A DNA stretch of 6,911 bases, taken from contig NHGH02000024.1 in assembly GCA_002172355.2 (NCBI GenBank), positions 20,350 to 27,260 of the forward strand, in the 5' to 3' direction. Made by a program: the position numbers and the translations under genes. Positions 5,956-6,911 of the stretch are shown here, one piece after another; position 1 is the first letter of the stretch, and the number at the start of each line of letters is the position of its first letter. This stretch comes from Euryarchaeota archaeon TMED132. GTDB taxonomy: Archaea; Thermoplasmatota; Poseidoniia; Poseidoniales; Poseidoniaceae. The notes under the pieces were generated by a model. That model saw nothing but the letters and a program-made list of their open reading frames with translations, did not search any database and was not told the origin of the DNA.

Positions 5956-6911
5956 ATGAGTTGTAGATTAAAGTCCACGGCAATAATTTCTGTAATTATG
6001 CTATCATTACTAATGGTGCAAGTTTCAGGACAAACAAATGGACCTGAAGTAATTGTTAATGATGGTAGAATCACAGGATTGAATATGGAAAGTGGACAAA
6101 CTTATACCGATAGTTGGCAGATCAAAGAAAATGACTGGTATAGTATTAATCTGGATTGTCAAGGTTGCACAGGTACTCTGAAGTTAAATGGAACTTTGAT
6201 CGATAGTTCTAGTAGTTCAATGAATGGAGTAATAACTGCTGATGGCATATTGGAATTGACTGTTGAAAGTTCTATCGATGAAGAAATTGGCCTATCTACC
6301 ATCCATCATACAAATGACGATTTTGTATCTGTACGCCCTTCACCTACTCAAACTGCACCGACTATTCCTGGTGAAATATGTTTGGACATAACTGTTTGTG
6401 TAGATTATACTAGAGGAAACCTAGCATCAATACCCAATGGAGAATTTTCCAGTTCAGCATTTATCACGGGAGTTATTGATGAGGGACAATCTGAATACTT
6501 TGCAATAAATGTTTCAACAGGTGATACTTTGGAATTATCTCTGGCCCATTCAAGTTCAGATATTATGATTGAAGTATATTTCCAAAATCAATCTGAGGAA
6601 AAATTACTTGACAACAATATTAGTTCATCAAGTCAACTAAGTCCTAATCAAGTATTAGGCCCAAGTTATTGGCAATTTGACGATGAGGGTCGTGCTCTAG
6701 TCAAAGTTGAATCACAATCTATTAACACAATATGGGCATTACAACAAACTATATTCAAATCACAAGAATTGTATGTTCTACCAACAAATGTGACTTCTCA
6801 AGTACAAGGGCACTATTTCAGTACAATACTAATCGATATTTCGGATTCCAAAAGATTGTCTCTAAATTCGCCCTACTCAGGGGTTGAGATTTCTTCTTCT
6901 CAATTGATGGG
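5956..6911 (+). CDS. Secreted protein with PPC-like beta domains, 3' end outside the window
   Basis: The frame is open for 318 codons and leaves the window without a stop, so the protein is partial. It starts with a Sec-type signal peptide: MSCRLK, hydrophobic STAIISVIMLSLLMVQ, cleavage probably near VSGQ (~23-26). Two beta-rich modules follow. The first (~35-118) contains the pair C68 and C71. The second (~163-257) reads GVIDEGQSEYFAINVSTGDTLELSL-like, the pattern of pre-peptidase C-terminal (PPC) domains: a turn, an aromatic Tyr-Phe strand, then GDTLxL. A Pro/Thr-rich linker (~126-139) and a further Cys pair (142, 148) lie between them. Five N-glycosylation sequons are present (N78, N185, N211, N221, N278). 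In known proteins PPC-type modules accompany secreted enzymes and surface proteins, so the missing C-terminal part could hold a catalytic or anchoring domain. The function is unknown. It is divergent from arcS. Confidence 0.85.
   Translation, partial: MSCRLKSTAIISVIMLSLLMVQVSGQTNGPEVIVNDGRITGLNMESGQTYTDSWQIKENDWYSINLDCQGCTGTLKLNGTLIDSSSSSMNGVITADGILELTVESSIDEEIGLSTIHHTNDDFVSVRPSPTQTAPTIPGEICLDITVCVDYTRGNLASIPNGEFSSSAFITGVIDEGQSEYFAINVSTGDTLELSLAHSSSDIMIEVYFQNQSEEKLLDNNISSSSQLSPNQVLGPSYWQFDDEGRALVKVESQSINTIWALQQTIFKSQELYVLPTNVTSQVQGHYFSTILIDISDSKRLSLNSPYSGVEISSSQLM

Noticed and set aside
1..6911. CRISPR array, insertion sequence, phage or defence genes
   Set aside because: No repeat-spacer pattern, transposase, integrase or terminal inverted repeats were seen; the genes are housekeeping or surface proteins in ordinary chromosomal order.

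Overview
The window looks like a piece of a planktonic marine euryarchaeon, most likely Marine Group II (Poseidoniia). It encodes an archaeal-type ribosomal protein uS15 with the long N-terminal extension. It also encodes an archaeosine synthase (ArcS), an enzyme known only from archaea. The DNA is AT-rich, intergenic gaps are short, and two large secreted proteins are present, one with C-terminal membrane helices and a cytoplasmic zinc ribbon. The domain assignment (Archaea) is firm; the Marine Group II placement is inference from overall protein style and would need a phylogeny.

Layout: five genes lie on the minus strand and one on the plus strand. Reading the minus strand from right to left: arcS (5858-4083), a 94-nt gap with two potential hairpins, rpsO/uS15 (3988-3530), a 70-nt gap with a hairpin and a possible 13-codon leader ORF, a diverged RecJ/Cdc45-like DHH-family gene (3459-2554), a 19-nt gap, and a 123-residue helical protein of unknown function (2534-2163). 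Then comes an AT-rich 97-nt spacer with T-runs, TATA-like boxes and an 8-bp inverted repeat, and finally a large secreted/membrane protein (2065-23). On the plus strand, divergent from arcS, a secreted protein with PPC-like beta domains starts at 5956 and runs off the right end of the window, so it has no stop codon here. The divergent gap (5859-5955) carries five copies of TTGAA within 43 bp.

How the genes fit together: arcS, rpsO, the RecJ-like gene and the helical protein are co-directional and form a translation/replication cluster. ArcS modifies G15 of tRNA, uS15 is a 30S subunit protein, and the neighbour of uS15 is in the position where many archaea carry recJ (GAN, the Cdc45 relative of the CMG helicase). 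Here that protein is short and has lost visible nuclease motifs, so it is best read as a catalytically dead, Cdc45-like scaffold. The two cell-surface proteins at the window edges are unrelated in function and separately promoted.

No tRNA, rRNA, CRISPR array, insertion sequence or phage gene is visible. All gaps between genes are under 100 nt. The most unusual items are the degenerate RecJ-like protein, the structured leader upstream of uS15, the TTGAA cluster and the extracytoplasmic-beta/cytoplasmic-zinc-ribbon membrane protein.
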